Assembly: GCF_016862795.1 (NCBI RefSeq)
Contig: NZ_BONQ01000029.1
Span: 62,001-126,000 of the forward strand
DNA length: 64,000 nucleotides
Origin: Dactylosporangium siamense
GTDB taxonomy: Bacteria > Actinomycetota > Actinomycetes > Mycobacteriales > Micromonosporaceae
Direction of reading: 5' to 3'
Below the pieces are notes generated by a model. That model was not told the DNA's origin. It was given only the letters and a program-made list of their open reading frames with translations, and searched no databases. Of this stretch, positions 53,053 to 61,370 are shown piece by piece (positions within the stretch are counted from its first letter, which is position 1; each line of letters begins with the position of its first letter). Made by a program: the position numbers and the translations under genes.

Positions 53053-53076
53053 GGAGTCCGCTCCAGGTCATAGCGT
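53046..53076 (+). promoter_or_regulatory. MerR-type promoter of the aldo/keto reductase
   Basis: TTGACC (53046-53051) and TAGCGT (53071-53076) are separated by 19 bases. GACCTGGAG (53048-53056) and CTCCAGGTC (53061-53069) form a perfect dyad with a 4-base centre inside this window. The long spacer plus central dyad is the MerR-family activator layout. No MerR gene is nearby. Confidence 0.72.
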
Positions 53077-53116
53077 GCATGGGGTACCCGGCACGACGAC
53101 GGCAAGGAGCAGCAGC

Positions 53117-54166
53117 ATGCGATACCGCACCCTCGGTCGCACCGGCATCCAGGTGAGCGTCCACTGTCTCGGGACGATGATGTTCGGTGCCGTCGGCAAC
53201 CCCGACCACGACGACTGCGTGCGCATCATCCACGCCGCCCTCGACCGGGGCATCAACTTCGTCGACACCGCCGACATGTACTCCGCCGGCGAGTCGGAGG
53301 AGATCGTCGGCAAGGCGCTGCGGGGCCGCCGCGACGACGTCGTGCTCGCCACGAAGGTCCACTTCCCGATGGGCGAGGGACCGAACCACGGCGGCAACTC
53401 CCGGCGCTGGATCATCCGCGAGATCGAGGACAGCCTGCGCCGGCTCGGCACCGACTGGATCGACCTGTACCAGATCCACCGCCCCGACGCCGACACCGAC
53501 GTCGAGGAGACCCTGTCCGTCCTCACCGACCTGGAACGGCAGGGGAAGATCCGCGCGTTCGGCTGCTCGACGTTCCCGGCCGAGCAGCTCGTCGAGGCAC
53601 ACCACGTCGCGGAACGGCGCGGACTGCACCGGTTCCGCACGGAGCAGCCGCCGTACTCGCTGCTGGCCCGCGGCATCGAGAAGGACCTCCTGCCGGTCGC
53701 CGGGCGCTACGGCATGGGCGTGCTGACCTGGAGCCCCCTCGCGTCGGGGTTCCTGACCGGCCGCTACCGCCAGGGCCGGCCCGTGGACCTGTCGACCGGT
53801 CGCGCCGCGCTCAACCCGCACCGCTTCGACCCGGCGCTGGAGGAGAACGTGCGCAAGCTCGACGTGGTCGAGCAGCTCGTCAAGCTCGCCGAGGACCTCG
53901 GCTGCACGCTGCCGGAGCTCGCCCTCGCCTTCCCGGTCGCCCACCCCGCGGTCACGTCGGTCATCATCGGCCCGCGCACCATGGACCAGCTCGACGCCGC
54001 GCTGCGCGGCGCCGGCCTCACCCTCGACGACGCCGCCCTCGACCGGATCGACGAGATCGTCCCGCCGGGCACCGACCTGTACCGGGCCGACGGCGCCTGG
54101 CGCCCGCCCGCCCTGGCCGACCCGACCCTGCGCCGCCGCCGCACGGGCGACCGCGCCGCCGCCTGA
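53117..54166 (+). CDS. Aldo/keto reductase
   Basis: A 349-residue (beta/alpha)8-barrel reductase. The tetrad residues are in NFVDTADMYSAGESE (Asp, Tyr), VLATKVHFP (Lys) and LYQIHRPDADT (His). The cofactor region has VTSVIIGPRTMDQLDAAL. The start MRYRTLGRTGIQVS is canonical, fixing ATG 53117, which has AAGGAG 9 bases upstream. It is driven by a MerR-type promoter, so it is probably part of an electrophile or redox response. The substrate is unknown. Confidence 0.93.
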   Translation: MRYRTLGRTGIQVSVHCLGTMMFGAVGNPDHDDCVRIIHAALDRGINFVDTADMYSAGESEEIVGKALRGRRDDVVLATKVHFPMGEGPNHGGNSRRWIIREIEDSLRRLGTDWIDLYQIHRPDADTDVEETLSVLTDLERQGKIRAFGCSTFPAEQLVEAHHVAERRGLHRFRTEQPPYSLLARGIEKDLLPVAGRYGMGVLTWSPLASGFLTGRYRQGRPVDLSTGRAALNPHRFDPALEENVRKLDVVEQLVKLAEDLGCTLPELALAFPVAHPAVTSVIIGPRTMDQLDAALRGAGLTLDDAALDRIDEIVPPGTDLYRADGAWRPPALADPTLRRRRTGDRAAA

Positions 54167-54247
54167 GCCGTTCCTGCCGGTCTGCTCCACGGCGCGCTGC
54201 ACCGCGTCCTCCACGGTGTGCCTTGCGGTGTGCTCTACGGTGTGGCG

Positions 54248-54898
54248 ATGGTCAACTGGATCGCCAAGGTCGGCTGCGAAGGCGGTCCACTGCTCGTCTG
54301 CGCCGCCTCAGCGTTCGCCGACTGGGGCGGCGCGGTGCTGGACGAGGACTACGACCTCGACCCCGCCTGCGACCTGCACCGCGCCAACCAGGTGCTGTAC
54401 CCCACCGACGACGACGAGTTCGAGGCCGGCTTCGTCCAGTTCGCCGCACACACCGCACTGGTGTGGGAGATGGACGGATCCGGCGTCGCCGAGATCGCGG
54501 CGGCGGACACCAGCGTGCTCATCATGCGCTCCTGGGTCCGCAACACCGACGCACCGCACCGCTACGTCACCGGGCCGGCCGCGGCGGCCGCCGAACTGCC
54601 GGTCGGCGAGCTCGACCTGACCGGCGGCGGCCTCGCCGTCGTGTGGGCGCCGGTCGTCGCGGCGGAGGTCGGCCCGTTCCCGACGGCACCGCCCGCACCG
54701 GTCACCCTCGACCTGGACCACATCCACGGCGTCGGCGCCGTGCTGCCGGTGCGGCCCGGCCGGTACCAGGTCAGCCGCGGCTCCCTCACCGGCACCCGCG
54801 GGCAGTACGCACCGCTGGAGGAGCAGTACGGGCCGCCGGTCGCCGGCAGCGACGACGACTGGAGCTGCCGCTGGCTGCGGCTGCGGCCCATCGCCTGA
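54248..54898 (+). CDS. Imm21-like protein (putative immunity protein)
   Basis: A 216-residue soluble acidic protein. The N-terminus (WIAKVGCEGGPLLVCAASAFADWGGA) resembles the GGPL...WGG pattern of the Imm21 family, followed by DYDLDPACDLHRANQV. A second similar element (LDLTGGGLAVVWAPVVAAEVG) suggests an internal repeat. Imm21 proteins are predicted to neutralise polymorphic toxins, but no toxin is visible nearby, so the assignment rests on pattern alone. ATG 54248 is the likely start. Confidence 0.55.
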   Translation: MVNWIAKVGCEGGPLLVCAASAFADWGGAVLDEDYDLDPACDLHRANQVLYPTDDDEFEAGFVQFAAHTALVWEMDGSGVAEIAAADTSVLIMRSWVRNTDAPHRYVTGPAAAAAELPVGELDLTGGGLAVVWAPVVAAEVGPFPTAPPAPVTLDLDHIHGVGAVLPVRPGRYQVSRGSLTGTRGQYAPLEEQYGPPVAGSDDDWSCRWLRLRPIA

Positions 54899-54910
54899 TC
54901 CGGCGCCGGC

Positions 54911-55855
54911 CTACATCGGGAAGCGGCCGCTGCGCCACTGCCAGTGACGGCCGGCCTTCAGGTGTTCGGTGACCGCGCGTTGCAGCACGGTGCGGCCCGG
55001 CAACTCCGCCAGCGGTGTGGTCAGGGAGCGGAACACGAACCGCAGCACCTCGACGTCGGCGTCGATACCCTCCGGCTCCTCGTAGGGCTCCAGCTCGAAC
55101 CGCCGCTGGAACCGCACGATGTTCGAGTCCTCCGGCAGGTACTCCAGCAGCTGCGGGTCGAGCAGCCACGAGCCGCACGAGAACGCCGTGTAGTGCTCGT
55201 CGGGGAAGTGGTGCGGAAAGAACGCGCGGGCCCCGTCGAGCGACGCGTCGACCGCCTCCGCGGTCAGCGGGCCCGAGTCGGGGATGTGCAGGCCGATGGC
55301 GGTGTCGCCGCGTTGGTGCTGGAGCCGGCCCAGCTCGTACAGGCCGCCGCGCGAATGCAGGGTCAGCCAGCTCTGCATGACCGGCCAGCCCTCACGCCGC
55401 ATCCGCCGGTCGATCGCGAGGTTGCGACCCAGGTCCGCGAGGGTCGCCCACGACACGGAATCGGGGACGCCGTGGTCACGGTGATACCCCATGGCAACGT
55501 CGACCAAGGCCAGGTACGCGTACACATACAGGTGCCGCCAGGCCGGTCCACGGTCGCGGGGCAGCTCCGGGCCGGGCACCAGCCAGCCGTGACCGCCGAG
55601 GTCGGCGCGCACCAGGGCGATCGAGCGGTCCAGCAGCCAGCGCAGCTCCGCGGTCCACAGTGGAGAGTCCGGGTCCGGCCAGCCCTCCATGACCTCGGCG
55701 GCGTCGTCCGGCCGCACCCCGAGCCGCTCGAGCATCGCGGGCGCGTCGGCCCTGGCGGGCAACGGCGCCGACGGCCAGTCACCGGCGAGCCGCTGCACGC
55801 GCTCGACGTCCTCGACGGGCACCCCGAGCCGTGCGGCGATGTCGTCCAGATCCAC
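54911..55855 (-). CDS. Acyltransferase (GNAT-type, NAT_N/GNAT_C layout)
   Basis: A 314-residue cytosolic protein. The pattern of the two-domain acyltransferase family is seen: a helical N-terminus (DDIAARLGVPVEDVERVQRLAGDWP), WRHLYVYAYLALVDVAMGYHRDHGVP, then SVSWATLADLGRNLAIDRRM. A GNAT-like C-terminal half follows with YELGRLQHQRGDTAIGLHIP and YTAFSCGSWLLDPQLLEYLPEDSNIVRFQRRFEL. The substrate is unknown. ATG 55855 is the natural start. It is convergent with the Imm21-like gene. Confidence 0.78.
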   Translation of the reverse strand: MDLDDIAARLGVPVEDVERVQRLAGDWPSAPLPARADAPAMLERLGVRPDDAAEVMEGWPDPDSPLWTAELRWLLDRSIALVRADLGGHGWLVPGPELPRDRGPAWRHLYVYAYLALVDVAMGYHRDHGVPDSVSWATLADLGRNLAIDRRMRREGWPVMQSWLTLHSRGGLYELGRLQHQRGDTAIGLHIPDSGPLTAEAVDASLDGARAFFPHHFPDEHYTAFSCGSWLLDPQLLEYLPEDSNIVRFQRRFELEPYEEPEGIDADVEVLRFVFRSLTTPLAELPGRTVLQRAVTEHLKAGRHWQWRSGRFPM

Positions 55856-55939
55856 GCGGACGACCCTACCGGCCCATGCCCCGTCTGGACTGCCCCGGAG
55901 GACGAGGATGGACGCCTCCCCCGCGTCGAAGGCCGGCGG

Positions 55940-57040
55940 TCAGGCCGCTGCCCAGAAGGCCATCGCCAGGCCGAGGGCGCGTAGGTCGCCGGTCGTGGTG
56001 CCGGACATCTTGTTCATGACGTAGGCGATCGTGGTGTGCGCGTCCAGGTCGATGATGGCCAGGGAGCCGCCGTAGCCGCCCCAGAACAGCGTGCCCGGGT
56101 TGGGCATCAGCCCGGTGTCGAGGGCGAAGCCCAGGCCGAACCGCATCGGCACGCCGAGGACCAGGTCGACGCCTTCCACCTGCGGCCGCAACGCGCGGCG
56201 GCAGCCGGCCTCGGACATGAACCGGCGGCCTTTCGCGACGCCGCCGTTGGCCAGGATCGTGTGGATCTCGGCGACGGCGCGGGCGTTGCCGATGCCGCCG
56301 ACCGCCGGGATCTCCGCGCCGCGCCAGGCGCGGGTCCGGGTCACCTCGACGTCCAGGGCCGGGTTGCCGGCGACGTTGGCCTGCAGCTCGCTGTCGCCCG
56401 CGCCGCTCATCGGCGGTGGGCCGGCGGGCGGGATCAGCTCGGCGACGCGCGCGTCCTGCGACGCGGGCAGGCCGATGTGGAAGTCGGCGCCCAGCGGCGC
56501 GGCGATCTCCTCGCGGAACACCGTCCCCAGTGACCGCCCGGTGATCCGCCGGACCACCTCGCCGACCAGATAGCCGTGCGTCAGGCCGTGGTAGCCCGAG
56601 GCCGTGCCGGGTTTCCAGAAGGGCTCCTGCGCGGCGAGTAGGGCGGTCATCTTCTCCCAGTCGTACAGGTCGGCCCCGGTGATCGGCTCGCGCCAGCCAC
56701 ACAGTCCGCTGGAGTGGCTCATGAGCTGGGCGACGGTGACGCGGTCCTTGCCGGCGGCGGCGAACTGCGGCCAGTACCGGGCCACCGGCGCGTCGAAGTC
56801 CAGCTCTCCGCGGTCGGCGACGAGCAACGCGGTCAGCGCGGTCATGGTCTTGGTGGTGGAGTACACACCGACGATCGTGTCCCGGCGCCACGGCCGGGCG
56901 CGGGCCGCGTCGGCGAACCCGCCCCACAGGTCGACGACGGTGTCGCCGTCCACCGTGGCGCAGAACGACGCGCCCACGTCCGTGCCGTCGGCCAGGTGCT
57001 GGTCGAACACCGCCCGGACGCCCGCGAACCGATCGCTCAT
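55940..57040 (-). CDS. Beta-lactamase-fold serine hydrolase
   Basis: A 366-residue class C-type serine hydrolase without a signal peptide. The SxxK nucleophile motif is YSTTKTMTAL near residue 60; the Tyr motif is SGYHGLTHGYLVGEV. The HxxG region is YGGSLAIIDL, a variant of the usual KTG/HTG box. This places it with EstB-like esterases/transpeptidase-related hydrolases rather than true beta-lactamases. ATG 57040 is chosen over the extended frame to 57076. The substrate is unknown. It is 40 bases downstream of the NlpC/P60 gene on the same strand. Confidence 0.88.
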   Translation of the reverse strand: MSDRFAGVRAVFDQHLADGTDVGASFCATVDGDTVVDLWGGFADAARARPWRRDTIVGVYSTTKTMTALTALLVADRGELDFDAPVARYWPQFAAAGKDRVTVAQLMSHSSGLCGWREPITGADLYDWEKMTALLAAQEPFWKPGTASGYHGLTHGYLVGEVVRRITGRSLGTVFREEIAAPLGADFHIGLPASQDARVAELIPPAGPPPMSGAGDSELQANVAGNPALDVEVTRTRAWRGAEIPAVGGIGNARAVAEIHTILANGGVAKGRRFMSEAGCRRALRPQVEGVDLVLGVPMRFGLGFALDTGLMPNPGTLFWGGYGGSLAIIDLDAHTTIAYVMNKMSGTTTGDLRALGLAMAFWAAA

Positions 57041-57080
57041 CGACCGACCATGGACGTCCGGGCCGCCCGCGTCCAACCAT

Positions 57081-58082
57081 TTAGGCCGGTCGGCCGTACC
57101 CGTACAACTTGTCGATGTCGACCGGGGCGACCTTCACGACCGTGCGGCTGTTGGGGGCGTGGATGATCTGGTTGTTGCCGATGTAGATCCCGACGTGCCC
57201 GAGGTTGTTGTAGAACACCAGGTCGCCGGGGGCGAGCTGGCTGCGGGTGATGTGGCGGACCTTCTGCCACTGCTGGGCGGCGTTGTGCGGCAACGACACC
57301 CCGGCCGCCTTCCACGCCATCATGGTCAGCCCGGAGCAGTCGAAGGTGTTCGGCCCGGCGGCGCCCCACACGTACTTCTTCCCCAGCTGCGCCCACGCGT
57401 AGTTGACCGCCTTGCCCGCCGAGCCGGACACCGCCGGCGGCTTGCCCGCGGGCGGCGGCGTGGTGGTCGTCGTCTTGGGCTTCGCGGCGGCAGCGGCGGC
57501 CGCCGCGGCTGCGGCCTCGGCCTTGGCCTGCATGGCGTCCAGCCGGGCGATGTCGCCCTCGATCTTCTTGCGGCGGGTCTCCAGCTCGATCTTCTGCTGG
57601 CTCTGCGCCGCCTTGGTGTCGTTGAGCCGGCGCTGCTCGGTGGTGAAGGCGTCCTTCGCCGCGCCGTACGCGGCCAGGTCCCGCTGCTGGCTGAGCGAGA
57701 TCTGCCGGAGGGTGCCGACCCGGTCGGTGAAGCTGTCCGACGATCTCGCGCCGAGCATGAGCGACCAGGTGCCGAGGTTGCCGCCGCTCTTGTACGCGTT
57801 GACCGCGAGCGTGGTGGCCTCGTCCTGGGCGGTGTCCATGGTGGTCTGCAGCGGCGCCAGGTCGGCCTGCAGCTTGGTGATCGCCGCCTCGGTGGCCTCG
57901 AGGTCGCCCTTGACCTTGTTGTACTGCTCGACGACGAGCTCGACCTCTTCGTTGCCCTTGTCGATCTGGGCCTGGAGCTGCTCGGGTGTCGGATCCGCGT
58001 GCGCGGCGCAGGCCGGGGCGATCATCGACGCCACCGCCAGCGCGACGACCGCGGTGCGCAGCGTCGTGCGTCCGTTGAACAC
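57081..58082 (-). CDS. Secreted C40 (NlpC/P60) peptidoglycan endopeptidase
   Basis: A 333-residue secreted protein. A signal peptide (residues 1-29, ending AAHADP) precedes a long coiled coil (30-190), an Ala run and a Thr/Pro linker. The NlpC/P60 domain has the catalytic Cys in NTFDCSGLTMMAW, His in LGHVGIYIG and the third polar residue in IIHAPNSRTV. This RipA/CwlO-like layout cleaves peptidoglycan stem peptides during growth and division. GTG 58082 has GAAGAAGGA 7 bases upstream. Expression is controlled by a c-di-AMP riboswitch (58099-58245). Confidence 0.93.
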   Translation of the reverse strand: MFNGRTTLRTAVVALAVASMIAPACAAHADPTPEQLQAQIDKGNEEVELVVEQYNKVKGDLEATEAAITKLQADLAPLQTTMDTAQDEATTLAVNAYKSGGNLGTWSLMLGARSSDSFTDRVGTLRQISLSQQRDLAAYGAAKDAFTTEQRRLNDTKAAQSQQKIELETRRKKIEGDIARLDAMQAKAEAAAAAAAAAAAKPKTTTTTPPPAGKPPAVSGSAGKAVNYAWAQLGKKYVWGAAGPNTFDCSGLTMMAWKAAGVSLPHNAAQQWQKVRHITRSQLAPGDLVFYNNLGHVGIYIGNNQIIHAPNSRTVVKVAPVDIDKLYGYGRPA

Positions 58083-58098
58083 GGCACAGTCCTTCTTC

Positions 58099-58245
58099 CT
58101 GGACCGCTTACCGGGTTAGCTGACGGATTCGGGCGAGAAGAAGGACGCCCTACCGCGCCGCGGCGCGGATTCACCCCGATGGAGGTTGGTTCCCCGGCTC
58201 GTCGACCTCGTGCGGGACACGCGGCCGACGACTCAGCGGTGGCTG
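58099..58245 (-). ncRNA. ydaO-yuaA type c-di-AMP riboswitch
   Basis: The leader of the NlpC/P60 gene contains the conserved elements of the actinobacterial ydaO class in order on the minus strand: CCGCTGAG (5' side of P1, about 58240-58233), GACGAGCCGGGGAACCAAC, GGGGTGAATCC, a variable hairpin, CGAATCCGTCAGCTAACCC and GGTAAGCGG (3' side of P1, 58110-58104). This class senses c-di-AMP and in actinobacteria typically controls cell-wall hydrolases. GTCCTTCTTC in a hairpin loop (58146-58137) is perfectly complementary to GAAGAAGGAC (58098-58089), which contains the ribosome binding site. The rest of 58083-58423 holds the two divergent promoters. Confidence 0.9.
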
Positions 58246-58423
58246 CCCGGCCACCCCGGCGGGGTGGCGGAGTCCGGCAGGCCAGCCCAAACGTAACGGC
58301 CGGAGACACCGTCGAGCCTCGATCTAAGCCACTCTTAACGAAGACTCAAGACGCACCTGCCTGTCTCCAGCGGCGTGAATATGGCGGTGCGCGACGTGGA
58401 GATCTGCGGCATCGTGGTTGTCC

Positions 58424-58735
58424 ATGGCTGAACGGGTGATGTTCGTGCAGTTGAAGACCGGTCACGGCACCGACCAGGGACCGGCGTGGATCAGTAACGT
58501 CCGGTTCAACCGCACCTGGAAGACGGCCTACTGGCACGGCCGGACCCTGCGCCGCTGGCCCGGGATGTCCGACGCGAACTTCTTCGACGTCGAGACCGAC
58601 GAGCGCTACTGGCTCTCGGGGCCGCACCGCGACCGGGCCGACACCCGGTACAGCAACATCCGGCCGACGATCGACGAGGACGTCCGCGACCTGTACGAGG
58701 CGTTCCTGCGCGGCGGACCCCTGCCGGGCCGGTAG
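58424..58735 (+). CDS. Conserved small hypothetical protein
   Basis: A 103-residue soluble protein with VMFVQLKTGHGTDQGPAWIS, then FNRTWKTAYWHGRTLRRW, and YWLSGPHRDRADTRYSNIRP. It is Trp/Arg-rich with no enzymatic motif. Proteins with this pattern are widespread in actinomycetes; no function is known to me. ATG 58424 is chosen over the in-frame TTG at 58418. It is divergent from the riboswitch-controlled NlpC/P60 gene. Confidence 0.78.
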   Translation: MAERVMFVQLKTGHGTDQGPAWISNVRFNRTWKTAYWHGRTLRRWPGMSDANFFDVETDERYWLSGPHRDRADTRYSNIRPTIDEDVRDLYEAFLRGGPLPGR

Positions 58736-58787
58736 CGCGGGCAGCGGTGGCGGCTCCGGTGCGCCATGATCGGGGCGGGAGGTTACC

Positions 58788-59546
58788 GTGCAGCGATATG
58801 TCGAGCTCGACGGCGTGCGCACCTGGTACGACGAACGCGGCGCGGGCGATCCGGTGGTGCTCCTGCACGGCGCGATCGTCGACTCGCGCTGCTTCGCCGG
58901 CAACCTGGACGCGCTGGACGGCGGGTTCCGGCTGTACGTGCCGGAGCGGCGCGGCCACGGGCACACCGCGGACCCGGGCGGACCGCTCAGCCCGCAGGTC
59001 ATGGCGCGGGACACGGTCGCGTTCCTGCGGGACGTCGTCGGCGCGCCGGCCGCGCTGGTCGGTTACAGCGCGGGCGCGGTCGTGGCGCTGCTGACCGCGA
59101 TCGCCCGACCCGACCTGGTGTCCCGGCTGGTGCTGATCAGCGGGGCCTTCCACCAGGACGGTGTCCTGTCGCCGCCGGCCGGCCCCGCCGACATCCCGCA
59201 GATCATCTACGACCAGCACGCCGAGGTGACCCCGGAAGGACCGGGCCACCTGGTGTCCGTCATCGAGCGGATCGCCGCGTCGTCCGACGCCGGCGACCTG
59301 GCGCTGGCCGCCGCCGACCTGAGCGCGGTGACCTGCCGGACGCTGGTCATGGCCGGCGACGACGACGCCGTGTCCCTGGATCACGTCCTGCGGCTCTACC
59401 GGGCGCTGCCCGACGCCGAGCTCGCCGTGGTGCCCAACGCCTCGCACACCCTGCTCATCGAGCACCCGCAACTGTGCACCGGGCTCGTCACCACGTTCCT
59501 GTCCGGCCCGCCGGCACCCACGCACATGCCGATCCGCCGGGCCTGA
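58788..59546 (+). CDS. Alpha/beta hydrolase
   Basis: A 252-residue hydrolase. The oxyanion motif is VVLLHGAIVDSRC, the nucleophile elbow VGYSAGAVVAL, the acid in VMAGDDDAVS and the His in VVPNASHTLLIEHP. The short lid suggests an esterase or lactonase of broad type. GTG 58788 follows GGGAGGTTACC, a good binding site. It is convergent with the ABC transporter genes. Confidence 0.9.
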   Translation: MQRYVELDGVRTWYDERGAGDPVVLLHGAIVDSRCFAGNLDALDGGFRLYVPERRGHGHTADPGGPLSPQVMARDTVAFLRDVVGAPAALVGYSAGAVVALLTAIARPDLVSRLVLISGAFHQDGVLSPPAGPADIPQIIYDQHAEVTPEGPGHLVSVIERIAASSDAGDLALAAADLSAVTCRTLVMAGDDDAVSLDHVLRLYRALPDAELAVVPNASHTLLIEHPQLCTGLVTTFLSGPPAPTHMPIRRA

Positions 59547-59558
59547 GCAGGGGCGGGC

Positions 59559-61370
59559 TCAGGCATAGTCGGCCGCCTGCATGGTGCAGACGGTGGCGTA
59601 CCAGCCGCCGGTGGCCATCAGCTCCTCGTGCGTGCCGACCTCGGCGACCCTGCCGTCGCGCAGCGTCACGATGAGGTCGGCGGTGCGGACGGTCGAGAAG
59701 CGGTGCGACACGAGCAGCGTGACGCACCCGTTGACCGCCGCGTCCGCCCGCCCGACCTCCAGGCAGCCGGCGAACAGGGCGGCCTCGCTCTCCGCGTCCA
59801 GGCTGGCGGTCGGCTCGTCCAGCACGCGCAGCAGCGGCGCCTCGCGCATCATCGACCGGCCGAGGGCCAGCTTCTGCCACTGCCCCTCCGACGGCAGGGC
59901 GCCACCCGGCATCGACCGGCCCAGCGGCGTCTCCAGCCCGTCGGCGAGCCGGCCGATCACGTCGGCCGAGCCGGCCCTGGTCAGCGCCCCGGCCGCGGCC
60001 TCCCGGTCGCCGAGGCGCGGCAGGTCACCGGCCCCGACGGTGTCGCCGGCGGGCAGCTCGAACCGGCAGAAGTCCTGGAACCCGGCCGCGAGCCGCTCGC
60101 GCACGCTGTGATGGTCGAGCGTCACGAGGTCGACGCCGTCGAGCAGGATCTGGCCGGCGGTCGGCCGGTACAGCCCCATCAGCAGCTTGACCAGGGTCGA
60201 CTTGCCCGCTCCGTTGTGCCCGGCGAGGGCGACGACCGTGCCGGCGGGCAGGACGAGGCTGACGTCGTCGAGCACCGGCGGGCCGTCGGGGGTGTACCGG
60301 AACGTCACGCCCCGCAGCTCGATGCTGTGCCGCAGGCCGGCCGGTGCGGTCGCGCTGCCGGAGCACCGGTCGCCGGCCTGCTCCACGAGGCGCTCCAGCC
60401 AGGTGAACCGCTCCAGGATCGTGCTGAGCCGGCTGAGCTTGCTGAACGTCGTCGCCGCCTGCTCGGCCTGGGCGACCAGTTGCATCGCCAGGACGGCCAG
60501 CAGGAACACCACGCCGCCGCTGCGCACGCCGGGGTCGTCGCGGGACAGCCAGAGCAGCAGCAGGACGCCCGCGGCGAACAGCGTCCACCCGATGGTCATG
60601 ATCCGTCCCGTGCGGAAGCGGGCCAGCCGCTGCCTGCGGTCCGCGGTGCGCAGCAGCTCGTCCTGCCGGTCGGCGACGGCGCCGGTCATGCCGTACTGGC
60701 GCAGCTCGCCGGCCGAGCCCGGCTCGGTCCCGGCCAGGAAGAGCATGCGCGCGGCCCGCATCGGCGCGGAGATGTCGTCGAGCATGCTGGAGATCTCCCG
60801 CTCGGCCCGCATCGACGCGAGCACCGGCAGCAGCACGAGCAGCGGGAGCGGCGTCAGGACCGGAGCGACGAACGCCAACAGGACGGCGGCGGCAGCGAAG
60901 CGCACCGCCAGCGCGACGGTCTCGATGATCGTGGTGATCGAGCCGACGAGGTGCCGCGGCCGCCCGGCGAGGGTGAACACCCGGTCCTGGAAGTCGGGGG
61001 ACTCGACCGCGGACAGGTCGGGCAGCTCGTGCACGAGCCCGCTCAGCCGCTGCTCCAGCCAGTGGTCGGTGCGCTCCTCCAGCACCGTCTGGCTGGTCAT
61101 CGACACCCATTGGGCGCCGACCCAGCACAGGCCGACGGCGCCCATCGCGATCGCGGCGAGCCGGATCCGGCCGGTGTCGTGGGCGGTGAGGCCGTCCACG
61201 AGCGTGCGGACCGTCCAGGCCAGCCCGACCGGCAGCGCCGCCTCCACCAGCGCGACGACGATGACCGCGCCCGCCAGGCCCGGACTGGCCTGGAACGACG
61301 CCCGGAGCACCAGGCGGACGGCCGAGCCCGACGCGGCGAGTGACCGGCGGACGGCACCGGACACGCTCAT
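59559..61370 (-). CDS. ABC exporter, fused membrane-ATPase, degenerate signature
   Basis: A 603-residue half-transporter. Six membrane helices occupy about residues 20-320. The ATPase domain has Walker A GHNGAGKSTLVKLL, a Q-loop region GFQDFCRF, and Walker B LLRVLDEPTASLD with the catalytic Glu; the H-loop is in LLVSHRF. The signature motif is LPSEGQ instead of LSGGQ. It pairs with the gene upstream (61367-63169), whose signature is canonical, so together they form a heterodimeric exporter. ATG 61370 overlaps that gene's stop by 4 bases. The substrate is unknown; a peptide or lipid-like compound is possible. Confidence 0.9.
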   Translation of the reverse strand: MSVSGAVRRSLAASGSAVRLVLRASFQASPGLAGAVIVVALVEAALPVGLAWTVRTLVDGLTAHDTGRIRLAAIAMGAVGLCWVGAQWVSMTSQTVLEERTDHWLEQRLSGLVHELPDLSAVESPDFQDRVFTLAGRPRHLVGSITTIIETVALAVRFAAAAVLLAFVAPVLTPLPLLVLLPVLASMRAEREISSMLDDISAPMRAARMLFLAGTEPGSAGELRQYGMTGAVADRQDELLRTADRRQRLARFRTGRIMTIGWTLFAAGVLLLLWLSRDDPGVRSGGVVFLLAVLAMQLVAQAEQAATTFSKLSRLSTILERFTWLERLVEQAGDRCSGSATAPAGLRHSIELRGVTFRYTPDGPPVLDDVSLVLPAGTVVALAGHNGAGKSTLVKLLMGLYRPTAGQILLDGVDLVTLDHHSVRERLAAGFQDFCRFELPAGDTVGAGDLPRLGDREAAAGALTRAGSADVIGRLADGLETPLGRSMPGGALPSEGQWQKLALGRSMMREAPLLRVLDEPTASLDAESEAALFAGCLEVGRADAAVNGCVTLLVSHRFSTVRTADLIVTLRDGRVAEVGTHEELMATGGWYATVCTMQAADYA

